Below are positions 13,901-26,323 of a stretch of 64,000 nucleotides of DNA, piece after piece. Positions within the stretch are counted from its first letter, which is position 1. Each line of letters begins with the position of its first letter. The stretch is from Nageia nagi. Lineage: Eukaryota > Pinophyta. The notes under the pieces are model-generated. The model made no database searches. It was not told the origin of the DNA and worked only from the letters and a program-made list of their open reading frames with translations. Location of the stretch: assembly GCA_050084985.1 (NCBI GenBank), contig JBITNC010000001.1:17980001-18044000 (forward strand), in the 5' to 3' direction. The position numbers were made by a program, and so were the translations under genes.

Positions 13901-15231
13901 CCTACCTGTCCTCCTACCCTAAAGCCTTTAGTATCTGCCAACTGAGAGATGTAATGCTCGAGAGTGGTGGCATAAAGCTTGGCCATAGTGTGGCCAATCA
14001 TGATGGTACAGTAATTGCTCAGGTTACAAGGGTCACCTGATTTGCAAATGGGATGGATAATGTTCAAGGTCCAGGGGGTGGGGAAGCCAGTGCAAATGAT
14101 GGTGTTGAAGAGATGGGAGAGGAAGGGGCATGATTGAACTAGCGTATTTGAGATATTCAGCTTGAAGGTTTTCAATGTTAAGCGCTTTCCTAGAACTAAG
14201 CGTACAAATGGCTTTATGGACAAATGGAGGGTAGAAGAAGTCGAAGGAGGAAGGGTAAGTGATAATGAGTGGAGGGATGTGGTTTGGAATGGTATAGAGC
14301 TTAGAGGCATAAGTGTTCCAATCTTGAAGAGTGATGAGGCTAGTGTGATGGCGTTTAGGTGAAAAAGAGCACCAAAAAGATTTAGGGTTGGTGTGGAGTG
14401 TTGAGATGATATCTTGTCATCTTTTAGCCAAGAAGTGGCACTTCTTGGTCCTCAAGAGTCGACGGTAACAACGATGTAGGGAATGAAGTTGCGCTTCTTG
14501 GTTCATTAGAAAGTGACTAGGACGACGAGGGCGGGGTGGAGGATGAGTGGTGTGAGGGAAAATCTGCATGACAGTGGTGTGCAGGGTCTCGGAAAGGAAA
14601 AGTGCTTGGTCATCGATGGAAGAAAAAGAGTGCATGAGGGGAAGTTTTTGCTTCAAGGCAAAAATATAATTGAGGGAAAGATCTCAATCAAAGTGGATGA
14701 CTGTACGAGGTGTGGGAGGGGCGAGGTGATGGGGGCAAAGTCCATGAGCGAAAGTGTCAGTGGGCATGGTCAGCAAGGGGGAGACAAGGGGCTACATAGA
14801 AGGCCTGACATAAGGGGACAAGTGAGGGGCTCACAAGGATGTAGTTGACAACACTGGACCCACCTGCGTGAGGAAAACATGTGTGATGATAGTCGTGGGT
14901 CTCCCCAAGCTCAAAGAGAGATCTCCCATAGGAGGAAGTAGGCATAGTATCATCGGATGCTTGTTGAAGCTCAACATCCCTCGTTAAGGTCCTAAGGTGT
15001 AGAGGATCCACTTGCTTATCAAAATACTATCTAAAGACTCCCTGTCCTACCATTGAAATCCCCTACCAAGATGATATCCCCTTGTATTGCATATCTAGAG
15101 ATCTCTAGGAAGAGGTCCAAGAATTGAGACTCACCATCTCCATGGATGACATAACATGAAGTCACTAGAGGGAAATAACAACTTGTTATGTAGAGCATGT
15201 TGAATATTAAGAGGATCCAAATTTTGGATCA
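10902..15231 (-). repeat. 3' LTR of Gypsy 1, interrupted by LINE copy A
   Basis: Segments 10902-11837 and about 15191-15231 together align with the uninterrupted LTR at 19783-20798. The break lies at AACTAGA|GCAT, and TAGA is present on both sides of the LINE (11834-11837 and 15191-15194), consistent with a short target duplication. The missing middle of the LTR match is entirely LINE sequence. Confidence 0.88.
11838..15190 (-). mobile_element. LINE copy A (non-LTR retrotransposon), 5'-truncated and decayed
   Basis: On the minus strand the order is endonuclease, reverse transcriptase, then a 3' tail. Endonuclease: GDFNGRTGSL near 15040 and SSYGRSLFELG...SSVVNYIL at 14757-15011. RT: SNYCTIMIGHTMAKLY, FSYFVDFRKAFDTVPHHKLM, IGVKQGCLLSSTLFNLYIDE (13489-14310), then LLFADDIVLL in the next frame (13365-13583) with the catalytic ADD. 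Thumb: SERQCVQLHVQDIxxKLxLF and ILYGSKVWG (12855-13205). The 3' end is a (CTTT)n tail, read as AAAGAAAGAAAG at 11838. It inserted into the LTR of Gypsy 1. The start of the endonuclease is missing, as usual for 5'-truncated LINEs. Frames are broken repeatedly. Confidence 0.88.
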
Positions 15232-15240
15232 TTTCTCCCC
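15232..15240 (-). promoter_or_regulatory. Polypurine tract of Gypsy 1
   Basis: The minus strand reads GGGGAGAAA directly before the TGATCC start of the 3' LTR, the expected plus-strand priming site. Confidence 0.75.
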
Positions 15241-15745
15241 ATTGAGAGAGCTTTTGACCCCAAAAGTATTTAGGATGTTGGAATGAGGTAAGGATAGAGC
15301 TTGACCATAAATCAATTCAATGTTGGCCCTTCAATCTGATACGCCACACCTCATGTTCACCACTGCGAGATGATCTTTTCTTCTTTTCAAATACTACATC
15401 CTCAAGCAAAACACTCATGTGCTCAAGGGCTAAATCCTCAACTGATGGTTACATAATCCCTACATCTTTTACAACCAAAGTTGGTTCGTACAACTTCAAA
15501 TTCTCAACATTCATAATGGAATAAATCTACATATAAGGTGGAAGATCTAACTGGAATTCATTATCACCAATTTGAGCAATAATAGTAAATGGTCCATACC
15601 TTATTGGTTTCAATTTTCTCTCTATCCCATGTTGTCTTTCCTTGCTAGGATGAAGCCATACCTGATCCCCAACCTAAAACTTGTGATCCAATCTATGATG
15701 ATCATGCTTCTCTTTGTCCTTAGCTTGACTCTTCTCCAATTATTC

Positions 15746-18545
15746 CTACACCTTTTGATGTTTCAACTTTATCCTCTCAATAAAATTCTTAGTCTGCTCC
15801 TCCTCATTATGAAGAATGGCATCTCCATTACGAGATGAAGCAAAAGCCATATCAAAAGGTGACTTTGGAAAATAACCAAAACATGTCTCAAAAGAAGATT
15901 CGTTAGTATAAGAGTGTAAAGCCCAATCATATGCATGTTGTATATAATTCAAATGTTCATTCCAAATCTTAGGATGCTTACCATAGTAACCTTGTAAAAG
16001 ATGTACCACTATCTTGTTTACCACTTTAGTTTTTCCATCTGTTTGCGGATAAAAAGTTGTGCTCCTCTTTAACTTAATATCTATCATTTCTCACAAAGAA
16101 ATCCAAAATTTTTCAAGAAACTTGAAATCCCTATCAAAAATAATAGAAGTAGGAAGACCAAAATGTATCCACACATAAGTAAAAAAAAGATTAGCTGCCT
16201 CTTGACCTGTCATAATCTTTTTATATGGTATTAGAATACACATTTTACTGAATCTACCCACAACCACATACAAATAATCATATCCTCTATTGGAAATAGG
16301 CAAACCTCTAATAAAGTCCATAGAAGTGCTTTCCCATGGTCGTGTAGGAACTGACAATGGCATATAAAGACCAAGCTTCCTGTTATTGGATTTGCTAACA
16401 CTGCATAGCATACACCCTTTGATATACCTGGATACATTTTCTTGCAATTTAGGCCAATAACAATACCTTTGCAAATTAGCAAGAGTTTTTCCAACACCGA
16501 AGTGTCTCAAAATATGAGAAGTGTGAGCTTCCCTAATAAGATCATTTCTCTCACCATTATGACTACAAAACTTGCCTAAATGAAAAAGTAATCCATCATG
16601 CATATGAAAGTCCATATTTCATTTCCATTACCATGACTCAATCTATGATAGATACTTTGGAAATGAAGATCATCAACATATTGTTCTTTATAACCTTCAT
16701 GCATCAAATAACTATTTTGTAGGATTATATCAACAACTACAATAGGTGGTCTAGACAACATATCAACAATCTTATTTTGTGAACCCTTTTTATACTTAAT
16801 CATCAAATGAAATTATTGCAAAAACCTTATCCAATAGAAATGTCTTGATTGTTGCAATTTAGATTGTGATTGAAAATATTGTAAAGGTTGATGATATGTA
16901 TGTATTATTATCTCTTTACCCACCAAATAATGTTTCTATATTTTAACACTTTGAACTAATGCAAATAACTCTTTATCATACGTGGGATAGTTTCTTACCG
17001 TACTATTAAACATCTCAGAGTGATAACAAACCGAATGCCTTTCTTGTAACAAAACTACACCTATAGCATAATCATTTGCATCAATTTCAATTTCAAAAGA
17101 TTGTTGAAGATTAGGCAAAGCAAGTATTAAAGCATTACTGGTTTTTCTTTTAAGCAAATCAAAAGCATGTTACTATTTTCCTTCCCACTGAAACCCATGA
17201 TTCTTCCCTGTAATAGCATGGGGTGGAGAAGCCATAAAAGAAAAACTAGCAATAAACTTATGTAAATATTACACAACCCCAAGAAAACTCTCTCTGTCAC
17301 TTTAGTGGGTGTTGGCCATTGCACAATAGCCTCAACTTTGGTAAGATCTATCTTCAATTGACCTCCACTTACAATGTAACCTAGATAGATTAAGTTTTTT
17401 TTAAAAAACTCACACTTAGATATTTTCAAATAGAGGTTAGCTTCCCTTAATACTTCAAACTCTTTTCGAATGAACATCACATGATCTTTCCAATTATTGT
17501 TGTAAATAAGAATGTCGTCCAAATACACTAACAAAATCATCAAGAAAAAGTTTGAAAACCTCATTCATCACTCATTAAAGTAGCAGGTGTATTGCATAAA
17601 CCAAACGGTAAAATCAACCACTCAAACAATCATTGTTTAGTTTTAAAAGCAATTTTCCAAACATCCTCATCTCTAACCCGCACTTGATGATAACCACTCC
17701 TTAAATCAAGTTTTGTAAAAAGTTTAGCTTTTTGTAATTGGTCCATTAAATTATCAATGTGTGGTAATAAATAACGATTCTTTACCCAATCCACACACAT
17801 ACGCCAAGTTCCATCTTTCTTTAGAATTATAACAATATAAGAACCACATGATGAAGTGCTAGGTCTAATGACTCCTTGATCTAACAATTCCTTTACTTGT
17901 TTCTTAATTTATTCACTTTCTATGATAGAATGTCTATATAAGCCAATATTAGGAAGTGCTACATCTTGATGCAATTGAATTTCATGTTGAATATTTCTTT
18001 TAGGTGGAAGTTCTTTAGGTATTTGAAATAAATCATGAAATTCAAAAATCACCTCTTTAACTTCTTTGTAATGAGGATCACATTCATCAAGAGCTTTAAT
18101 AATTTTCACTTCATTTTGAGATCTCACCATTGCAAAAGCAAACATTTGTCCTACATTAATAAATCTTTTTGTTTGTCCTACAGTAATCAAAGAAACACTT
18201 TTTACCTTGATTCGATGAGCATTAACCATATATTTAACTCCATCCTTAACGAGACTATGTTTGTTTTCCTTTCTATAGAACAAAGCATCTCTATCCCATA
18301 CATAAGGACTTCCTAGCATAATCCTACAAATATCCAAAGAAACAACATCAAGTAAAACTTCATCAATGAAATCCCTATTAATTCTAAAATTCAATTTGCA
18401 TTGTTGAATTACCTTTAACTTGGAATTTTTATAAACTCATCCCAATGGATATGGATGTGGATGTCATTGAGTAGTTAGTGCAAGTGATCTTACATATTTC
18501 TCTACAATCAAGTTAGCTTGAGAACCAAGATCAACCAATGTATCA
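15746..18545 (-). pseudogene. Gypsy 1 pol: protease, RT, RNase H, integrase (broken)
   Basis: Read down the minus strand. Protease: LVDLGSQANLI near 18510-18540, with the usual DTG or DSG as DLG. RT: RPSTSSCGSYIVIILKKDGT and LFTKLDLRSGYHQVRVRDED (17630-17887), then YLDDILIYNNNWKDH (17490-17530) with the catalytic YxDD intact. RNase H: IDANDYAIGVVLLQE and YDKELFALV (16936-17157). Integrase: an HHCC finger (HTSHILRHFG ... CMLC, 16091-16615), first Asp in SMDFIRGLPI, second in FDRDFKF, and the last block YPQTDGKTKVVNK (about 16020-16050). There the usual catalytic Glu ('TERVN') is Lys (AAA, 16025-16027). Stops and frameshifts separate most blocks. Confidence 0.9.
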
Positions 18546-18959
18546 ATTCTAGTTTTCTTAAATTGTACCTTCATATGAAAAAGTTCATTTTGTTTCTTTT
18601 TCATATCATCATTATGTGTATCATGCAAGACCATACATGCCATTTTATCATCTACATCATAACCACCACCTACTTTTGTAATAATGGCTATTTGCTTCTT
18701 TTTTTCTTGTCATTTAGACTTAGGGCGTAATTTAGAATGTAATTTCCAACACTTTACCTCTAAATGACTCTCTTTTTTATTACGAGTACATAGTTCTTTA
18801 GATTTCTCTTTTTGAACCATAGAAGTAGTTTTTTATTTTTCTTTCCCATTTGCTTTTTCTTTTTCAGAATTATTTTTAGAAGAATTTTTCTTGTTTCCAT
18901 CCCTTACAAAATTTCCCCTTTTTTTTAAGTGTGTAGCTTGAACATAAACATTATCCAAC

Positions 18960-19742
18960 TAAGTTGGATTAAACATCAATAGTGTATGCCTTAGATAATT
19001 GTGCAAACCACCAACATACTTAAAAAGAGTCTTGAGAATTAAGAGAAATACCTAGCATTGTAGCTCTTTTTTGAAACTCCGTAATGTATTCTTGCACACT
19101 TTGCCCTTCATTTTGATAGAAACTTTGCCATTCCTTAACTGCCTTTTGTCTATAGCCTAATGGATAAAATTAATCTCTTAGCATTTGTACAAAATGGTCC
19201 CAAGTAGCAATAAAAGCCTTAAGTGATTCTTTTTGTCTTTGTAAATGGATTTCCCACTAAATAAGTGCAATACCACCCATTTTAATGGTTGCTAATTGAA
19301 TTTTATCTTCATCATTTACAAAATGTGTATTCTACAATATACTTCAATTTATTCAATAATCTAACTTCTTAGCATTTACTTCACCAATAAACATAGGCAA
19401 ATCAAATTTTACTTATAATTTCAAATAACTTTTAAAAGGACCTTGTTTCTCATTATTACCTTCACTTATTTCAACTCTAGTTTTCTTTAATTTTTGTTCT
19501 TGAAAATATTGAAACTATAGAGATATTTTTTGAAACATTGTTGTGAGATCTGCAAGTTGCTTCTCAACATTAGCTCCACCTTCACCAAACATGGCTGCAA
19601 GCTCTCTTTGTTTCTTCAACCAAATCTTGGAACTAATTTCAGGATCTCCTTTCACAATATCCCCTTCTGTTTTCTTGCTTTGTAATTTGGTATTCATACA
19701 AGAACAATTCCAAAATACCCAACAACAAACTAGCAAAAACAA
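18960..19742 (-). pseudogene. Gypsy 1 gag (broken)
   Basis: The first part, MNTKLQSKKTEGDIVKGDPE onward with a following KKQRELAAMFGEG segment, runs to about 19515. Then, through stops, come VKFDLPMFIGEVNAKKLDYW and KEWQSF-type sequence (about 18980-19420) that fits the retrotransposon gag fold ('F.G..dp..Wl..me.yf'). A basic stretch rich in lysine follows where the nucleocapsid is expected, but a CCHC knuckle is not readable. The start lies about 40 bp inside the 5' LTR and PBS, as expected. Confidence 0.7.
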
Positions 19743-19765
19743 AAGTTAAATCCCAAGCATATAAC

Positions 19766-19779
19766 TACTCTAATACCAA
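19766..19779 (-). promoter_or_regulatory. Primer-binding site of Gypsy 1
   Basis: The minus strand reads TGGTATTAGAGTAG just inside the 5' LTR. It differs by one or two bases from TGGTATCAGAGC, the usual complement of the initiator tRNA-Met 3' end. Confidence 0.7.
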
Positions 19780-19782
19780 TCT

Positions 19783-20798
19783 TGATCCATAATTTAAATG
19801 ATTAAACTTGAACTTTAATATTTTTAGAGAATCAATTTCACACTTAATTAAATTAAATGCTTGCAACTGAAGATTTACAAAATTAGAAATAGAACCATGT
19901 GCAAAACCAAAGAACAAAAAAAATCACACCACACAGAGACAAATCAATTACCCTGGTTCACCTGGTGTGGGCTACATCTAGCAACAAAAGCTCTCTTCAA
20001 TCAGTGGGTGAAATGGTGTACAATGACCTCCACAATCTTTCAGCACCTCTTTTCATATTCACACAAACACCACAACTATGAAACACATAGAAAATTGCAT
20101 TCCAACTCTCTACAATCCTTTTTCCCAAACACTTCCAAATTGTCTCATTTTATAAGAGAAAGACAAACTCAAATTTGGAGTGTTTTACAATAAGAAGAAA
20201 CCATAAAATCATTATTTACAGATACCCAATATCCTTCTCTAGCTGTAGTTCAAATTTGGGCTCAAATGGTTGAGCAAATCTCTCATAATAGGCTTCCGAA
20301 GTTTAAAATACACTCTGGATAAAAATTTTAACAGGCCTACAAATAAACTTTATCCACCAATAAAAATATTTCATACACATTTAAAAACAATCAAATCTTG
20401 CAAAAATCACTAAACATGGTGGATCCCATAATATGTCACCACTTGGCAGCTTGTAATTTGACCTCCAAAATACCCCCTCGCAATCTGGCTTCCAAAACGT
20501 CCTCCATTTCATTAAAAAAATTGCAAACTGCAAAATGCAATAACTTTTGATCATGAAATTGGTTTCACGAATCGTAAAAAGTGTCAAAAAGTGGACGATG
20601 AGCTCTACAACATAATGTAATAATTTCTTTTTGCCTTTTGTATTTTTTAATAAAAAAAATACCCAAACTTTGAAAACACATTTCTCACACATATGAGATC
20701 AGATTCTCAATCCGAAAGAAGCATCACGAAGCTGGAGACGAACTTAACACAATAAACTAGAGCATCTTCAATATTAAGAGGATCCAAATTTTGGATCA
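19783..20798 (-). repeat. 5' LTR of Gypsy 1
   Basis: A 1016-bp LTR with inverted ends TGATCC...GGATCA. It is flanked inside by the PBS and outside by the AAATT target duplication. It matches the interrupted 3' LTR throughout, with many substitutions, so the insertion is old. Confidence 0.9.
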
Positions 20799-20803
20799 AA
20801 ATT

Positions 20804-21838
20804 ATTAGTGGCAAGCGCACTAGAAGCAAATGTGTTTGTTGTAACAATGTTGAGGGTTGTCACCTAAGAATTCCATGTATTCTGATCATTGTTGGAACTT
20901 CAAGTGATAATGTGAGGAGTTTTTTTTAAGAGAGGAGAAGATGTCTAAGCACAAAAGGGAGATTATTGCAATTTACAAGTATACAAATGCAACAAATATT
21001 CGTGTGATCATTAGCACTTATCCATTCTTATAGCAACTACATGCTTTTCGCCTACACACTTCATATTGTGTGTGTTTTCAGTGGAGGCAAAGCAAATACA
21101 GTTCAAAAAGAGGGATCACTGATTGGTCAGGTGATGTGTAATATGTTCTATGATCTCAGCAATGACATGAAATTCCATTTCAAGGATCTAAATAAGTTTG
21201 AGTGTTTCAAATTAAGTGGACAAGCCATGAACTTCCTTTTTATGTTCAAGATGCCAAGTGACAAGCAATTATTAGAACCGCCCATATATATTGTTGTTTA
21301 ATATTTTGTATGGTTGTTTCGATTTGATTGTTACGATTTAAATATATTTAGGTATTTAGAATTGTATATAAGAGAAAGTGGTAATAATATTTAAAATAAA
21401 TAGTACATGAAATTTACTATTTAAAATTAAAAAAGAGAGATTTAAAAAAAATAACAATACTAATTTTAATTACTATTGTTAAAATATAAAAGGGCATGAT
21501 CGATGGTACTTGATACTCCAAAAATTAAAGTTCACATCAAGGGAGGTTGATATATTCTTCCTTCATACAATGTGCATTGGATTTAGAAGAATGTTTCAAG
21601 TTGTCACAGACATCAGAAGAAAATAAAACCTTGACCTTCAACCGATAGAGTGAACCTTATATGCAATAATTTACTCTATTACACTTGGTGGTTGCTACGA
21701 TTGTTAATCCATGCAATTTGACAAGATGAGGAAATTACTATAAGGATGCTCAAAGACACTCATTGTGAAAAAGCAAGCTTAAAAATTGTATCGGTAAATG
21801 AAAAGATATACACTATTTATTATTGATGGATGCATTTG
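20804..21838 (+). other. Internal segment of the outer short-LTR element
   Basis: This lies between the two nested Gypsy elements. It contains one open stretch (21041-21301, 86 codons: MLFAYTLHIVCVFSGGKANT..., ending in QLLEPPIYIVV) that I cannot assign to a family. The end (21810-21838, GGATGCATTTG) is the first piece of the tandem array that resumes at 30016 after Gypsy 2. Confidence 0.45.
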
Positions 21839-23022
21839 TGTGATGCCCCCCTTGCATAAATGGAAATAATTATGGTAATCCAATGGATTCCCCTTTTGTA
21901 TTAGATTTCATTATTGTTATGGTGCTTAAAGTTGGGACTTGGGATAGAAGACTTAATGGGTCAATGGACCCCACTGTGAGCCCCAAGTGGGACGTTTCCC
22001 TCCCAAGCATAGATTAGGAGTTTTATTGTACTTGGAGGTCCCAATAATGATTGTGGGAATCCCAAGGTTTATTTAGCATTTAGATGAATGGATGAGCACT
22101 TATGTACATGTGCTAGCCTTGGGGAGACTCCTAGACCCCCATATTGGCCCATGATGACACCTAGCCCCCACACGACTCCTAGACCCACGTTAAGCATGCG
22201 TGGCACTCTAGACCGCCACGTTGGCATTTATGGCACCTGGGCACCCACATTGGACATGCCTGACCCTTAGGCACCCACATTGGGCATTTTGGCCCCCTAG
22301 GAGGCTAACATTGGATTAGAGGAGCTGGTTAATGACTCCTATGTGAGATCCAAATCTAGTAAAGTGTATAAAAAAGCATTGGAGCCTCATAGTTGGATAT
22401 ACTTGATTATTATTACATTTGATATCATCCAAAGGACAAGAAGACTTAGCCCAATGCTAAGCAAACCCCTAGGTGCAACATCTATGAGGATTAGCAGGTT
22501 GAGGGATCTTGTTAGTCTACGACGCTGGTGTAGCACCCTTGCCCATCCAGTGGTATTCCAAGGTTACGCTTCTACCATTCAGTTGGTCACTAGGATCAGA
22601 GGAGGGCTCCTTCGATGGAGAGGATTTGGGTTTTGAGGTAGCAAAATTGGCCCATCCTTCCATCCAGCTTGAGAACATTGTTGTGCCCTAGTTGGCTCCT
22701 TGGAGGCCAACATCCAGCTCTAGGAGCTTAGTATTGTATCATTGTTCATTTCATATCATTATACAACCATTAGGCCATTCAATCTCTAATTTACACTATT
22801 TACTTGTTCATGTTTGCAATGTTGAGTTATCTTTGCATGTATGCGATTGTATGAGCCCTATGTTGGCATTTTGTAGTGTTGTATATTGTTATCTGTCAGT
22901 TTTTGCTAGATGTTGGCATTGATGTGTTATGCATGCATTATCTAGATGCCCTAGACCATACGTTCCGGTTTACTTGTGTGTTTTAAGCATTTTGCACTTG
23001 ATGTTGTATTTGGATCTTTATA
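21839..23022 (+). repeat. 5' LTR of Gypsy 2
   Basis: Begins TGTGATGCCCCCC and ends CTTTATA (the other copy ends CTTTACA). It contains at 22110-22310 a set of about 30-bp degenerate repeats around CCCACRTTGGCAT / TGGCACC that is largely missing from the 3' LTR (912 bp against 1184 bp). Confidence 0.9.
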
Positions 23023-23023
23023 G

Positions 23024-23040
23024 TGGTATCAAAGTTGAAG
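23024..23040 (+). promoter_or_regulatory. Primer-binding site of Gypsy 2
   Basis: TGGTATCAAAGTTGAAG begins one base after the LTR; the first eleven bases fit initiator tRNA-Met priming. Confidence 0.75.
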
Positions 23041-23590
23041 ATTTTGTCGCCTGAGGAAATGGAAGCGAAATCTACAACCACAGTGAAGAAGTCAGAATTT
23101 GGAAGGGTAGTTTTCTACCAACTTCAAAAATTTGAAAATAATAAGATCCCTTTGAAGCAAAGGGAGAGGCTCTTATGGTTCCTAGGTGAACAACATGAGG
23201 AGAAGATGTGCAAGAAGAGAGGGCATACGTGGAACCCAGATTTGTGCCTCCGCACAAGACTCTACCAAAGATCGAAATCTTGCTCCAAATCTACTGGGGA
23301 ACTACCAAAGGGTTCCACATAGACATCACCTTCCAGTTGTACCAGGATCTTCTAGGGAATAGAGTGGTGGCATGGCAAAAAACCAAAGTTAGGAAGGAGG
23401 AGGCAACCAGGATCGCAACGTTTAGATTAGGGCCACCAAGAGGAGCTAGGGAGGTGGATACCCCATTGGATCGGAAGAAGAGGGTCGAGCGGAAGTTGTC
23501 ACTTAGATTTGATGCCACTAGTAGTAGACTAGAGGCCGTCACGCAGATGGTATCGACCAAGAAGATGAGCGCTATCATCCGAAAAGGGTA
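23038..23590 (+). pseudogene. Gypsy 2 gag remnant
   Basis: Two overlapping frames (23023-23322 and 23208-23591) give a basic, gag-like protein (EEMEAKSTTTVKKSEFGRVV; GTTKGFHIDITFQLYQDLLG; then K/R/E-rich sequence). It is far shorter than a complete chromovirus gag. The protease and zinc-knuckle region before RT is not recognisable, so part of gag-PR is deleted. Function is inferred mainly from position. Confidence 0.5.
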
Positions 23591-23639
23591 GATCGAGTGG
23601 GGCTATGTTTTCACTTTGGCCAAGAGAGGCCCCACGTTG

Positions 23640-26003
23640 CATTTTGGGGAGCCCAAAGAGCAGCCGTTGGAGGTCCAACACATCTTGGACTAGTATTCGA
23701 ACATCTTCGAAGATATGACCAAGGGCTTGCCACCATCCAAAGGGTTTAAGCACACAGTTGAGTTGGAACTGGAAACCAAGCCTGGTTTGATCACTCCTTA
23801 CAGGCATCCAAAGATCTACAAGGATGAGATAGAGAAGACAATCAAGAAACTGCTAGATATGGGATTGATACGACCTAGCTCTAGTCCTTTTGCCTCTTTA
23901 GTTGTGCTAGTCAAGAAGAAAGATGGGACTATGAAGATGTGTATTAACTACTGATTGCTCAACAAGAAGACCATCAAAACCACGTATCACATTCCTAGAG
24001 TGGATGAACTCATTGATGAATTGTATGGGGCCAAATACTTTTCGAAAATAGATTTGAGATCCGGATACCATCAAATCAAGATGAAGGAGGACATCCACAA
24101 GACGACATTCAAATGCCATTTTGAGTTTCTAGTAATGCCTTTCATATTGAATAATGCATCAGCCACCTTCCAATCAGCTATGAACCAGGTTTTCAGAGAG
24201 CAACTGAGGAAGTTTGTGTTAGTCTTCTTTCATGACATCCTAGTATACAACAAAACATGGGAAGAACACCTCAATCATCTGGACCACGTTTTGAAGACAT
24301 TGCAGGATCAGAAATTTTATGCCAAACAATCCAAGTGTGACTTTGGTATGATTGAGATTCTATACCTTGGTCACATCATCAACTATGAGGGAGTTAGTGT
24401 GGATGAGCAAAAGATTGTAGCTATCCAGAAGTGGTTGGCACCCACGTCCTTAACATAGCTAAGAAGGTCTTTGGGGCTATGCAACTACTACATGAGGTTC
24501 ATATGTGGTTTCTCCTACTTGGCTGCCCCCCCTAACACAATTGCCAAGAAGGATGCATTCGTTTGGAGTGAGGGTGCTCAAAAGGCCTTTGAGACACTCA
24601 AAAGGGTCATGTGTTCCTGTCCTTGTTTAGCTATACATGATTTCTCAATCCCTTTCACAGTGGAGTGTTATGCATCCAAACTTGGTGTTAGAGTTATACT
24701 CATGCAAAAGGGGCAACCGATTGCATTTGAGAGTAGGAAATTATCTAATGCAAAGCAAAGTTTCAGTGTGTATGATAAGAAGATGTTGGCCATCATGCAT
24801 GCATTGGAGATGTTCAAGCAATACCTAGTTTGTGGTCCATTCATCATAAAAAATGACTACAATAGCTTGAAGTACTTTCTCAGCTAGTTAGATTTGAGTG
24901 AGAAACAACAAAGATGGGTAAGTAAGCTTCAATCCATTGATTTTGAGATCCAATACATCAAGGGAAAGAAGAATATAGTTGTTGATGCATTATCCAAAAA
25001 CCCATCCTTTTACTCTCTTCTGTCACTAATAATTAGAAGAAAACGTTAAAGTTTGAATACACTCATGATGAGTTTGCTCAAGGCATCCTAAGTGGGACGA
25101 TGAAGAACAAGAGGTACATGGTTAAGGACGGATTGATCTTGAAAGGGAATAGGATATTCCTAAGTCCTAAATCTGAGGTGAAGAAGAAAATGCTCCATGC
25201 CTTGCATAACACCCCTTTTGCAGGACATCTAGGCATAACCAAGACCTACAAGGTAGTGAGAGAGAGGTTCAAATGGAAGGGGCTGAAGCAAGACGTTTTG
25301 AGGCACATCCAGGAGTATGTGCAATGTTAGGAAAACAAGGGGGAGCATGTGAAACCAACAGGGTTGCTCCAACCATTATCTATTCCTCAGCAGAAATGGT
25401 AAGACATCTCCATGGACTTCATCACTGGTCTTTCGAAGGCACAAGGCAGAGATAACATCTTTGTGGTGGTTGATAGGCTCGCCAAATTTGCCCATTTCTT
25501 TGCCATCACTATCACATATACAGCAACACAATTGGCCGACCTATCCTTCAAGGAGATTTTCATATTGCATGGGTTGCCTAAGAGGATTGTGAGTGATAGT
25601 GACAACAAACTCATGAGCTTGTTTTGACAAGAATTGTACTGGTTAAGTGGCACCAACCTCACCCCAAGCACTAGCTACCATCCACAAACAGACGGGTAGA
25701 TAGAAATCGTCAACAAGTGGATGGAAGGGTACTTGAGACACTATGTGATAGGGCAACAACATACGTGGGCCAAGTGGCTCCATGTTGGGGAGTATTGTTA
25801 TAACTCCACCTATCATGTGTTGATCAAAATGTCTCCCTTCAAAGCTTTGTATGGTTATGATCCTCCTAACTTTACAGACTTGATTTTTGATGAAGGTAGG
25901 TCTCAAAAGCTAAAGATTTCTTGCAGGAATACCAGGACATCATGAGAGCATTGAAGGAGAACCTGCAGATGGCCCAAAATCGATGAAAAAGGTACTATGA
26001 TTA
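23640..26003 (+). pseudogene. Gypsy 2 pol: RT, RNase H, integrase (broken)
   Basis: RT starts with TKGLPPSKGFKHTVELELE (23715), then LVVLVKKKDGTMKMCINY, an in-frame stop, and YFSKIDLRSGYHQIKMKEDI (23955-24458). The catalytic block reads FFHDILVYNKTWEEH (about 24225), so the first catalytic Asp of the usual 'FDDILVY' is His. RNase H (24471-24887) has AFESRKLSNAKQ and YDKKMLAIMHALEMFKQYL. Integrase shows the finger (ALHNTPFAGHLGITKTY), ISMDFITGL, RIVSDSDNKL and YHPQTDG followed by a stop. At least five stops interrupt it. The last codons before 26003 run straight into the nested element and continue after 28641. Confidence 0.9.
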
Positions 26004-26323
26004 TGTTAGGTCCCTATACATTATTATTGTTAGGTCGGCTATGGTTATTATTATTTCCTTACATTATTATTGTATGTCGGCTAGTGTCCTTTCATTGTAG
26101 TGGCACCCCTTGGACTCCTATATATACTAAGGAGGTATTATCATTTGAAGATGTCTATTGTTGTGTAATTGATGTGATGTAAAGGAGGTTGCCCCCTCGA
26201 AGTGGCTTATTACAAAGGAGGTTGCCCCCTCGAAGTGGCTTATTACAGATTTTATCTCTTATTCAATGCGTTGAGCTCTCTCTTTGGTGATTTTATGCTA
26301 TTTTGGGAACTTTGTTCATAACA
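26004..26323 (+). repeat. 5' LTR of the gag-only element
   Basis: A 320-bp LTR. It includes a perfect 33-bp tandem duplication (AAAGGAGGTTGCCCCCTCGA + AGTGGCTTATTAC, twice, about 26180-26246) and a TATATATAC word (about 26120) that could serve as TATA box. Confidence 0.92.

Larger units (their letters stand above)
10902..20798 (-). mobile_element. Ty3/Gypsy LTR retrotransposon 1 (minus strand), with a nested LINE
   Basis: LTRs at 10902-15231 (interrupted by a LINE) and 19783-20798 bound a minus-strand gag-pol. Both LTRs start TGATC and end GGATCA on the plus strand. Flanking 5-bp target duplications are perfect: AAATT at 10897-10901 and 20799-20803. Seen from the element, the PBS (TGGTATTAGAG, complement of 19769-19779) lies a few bases inside the right LTR, and a polypurine tract GGGGAGAAA (complement of 15232-15240) abuts the left LTR. 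Coding order gag, PR, RT, RNase H, IN is typical of Ty3/Gypsy. No chromodomain was found. All reading frames are broken, so it is inactive. Confidence 0.92.

Noticed and set aside
23072-23807. Minus-strand frames across the Gypsy 2 gag and RT start
   Set aside because: They are shadows of the plus-strand element, whose RT motifs are unambiguous.
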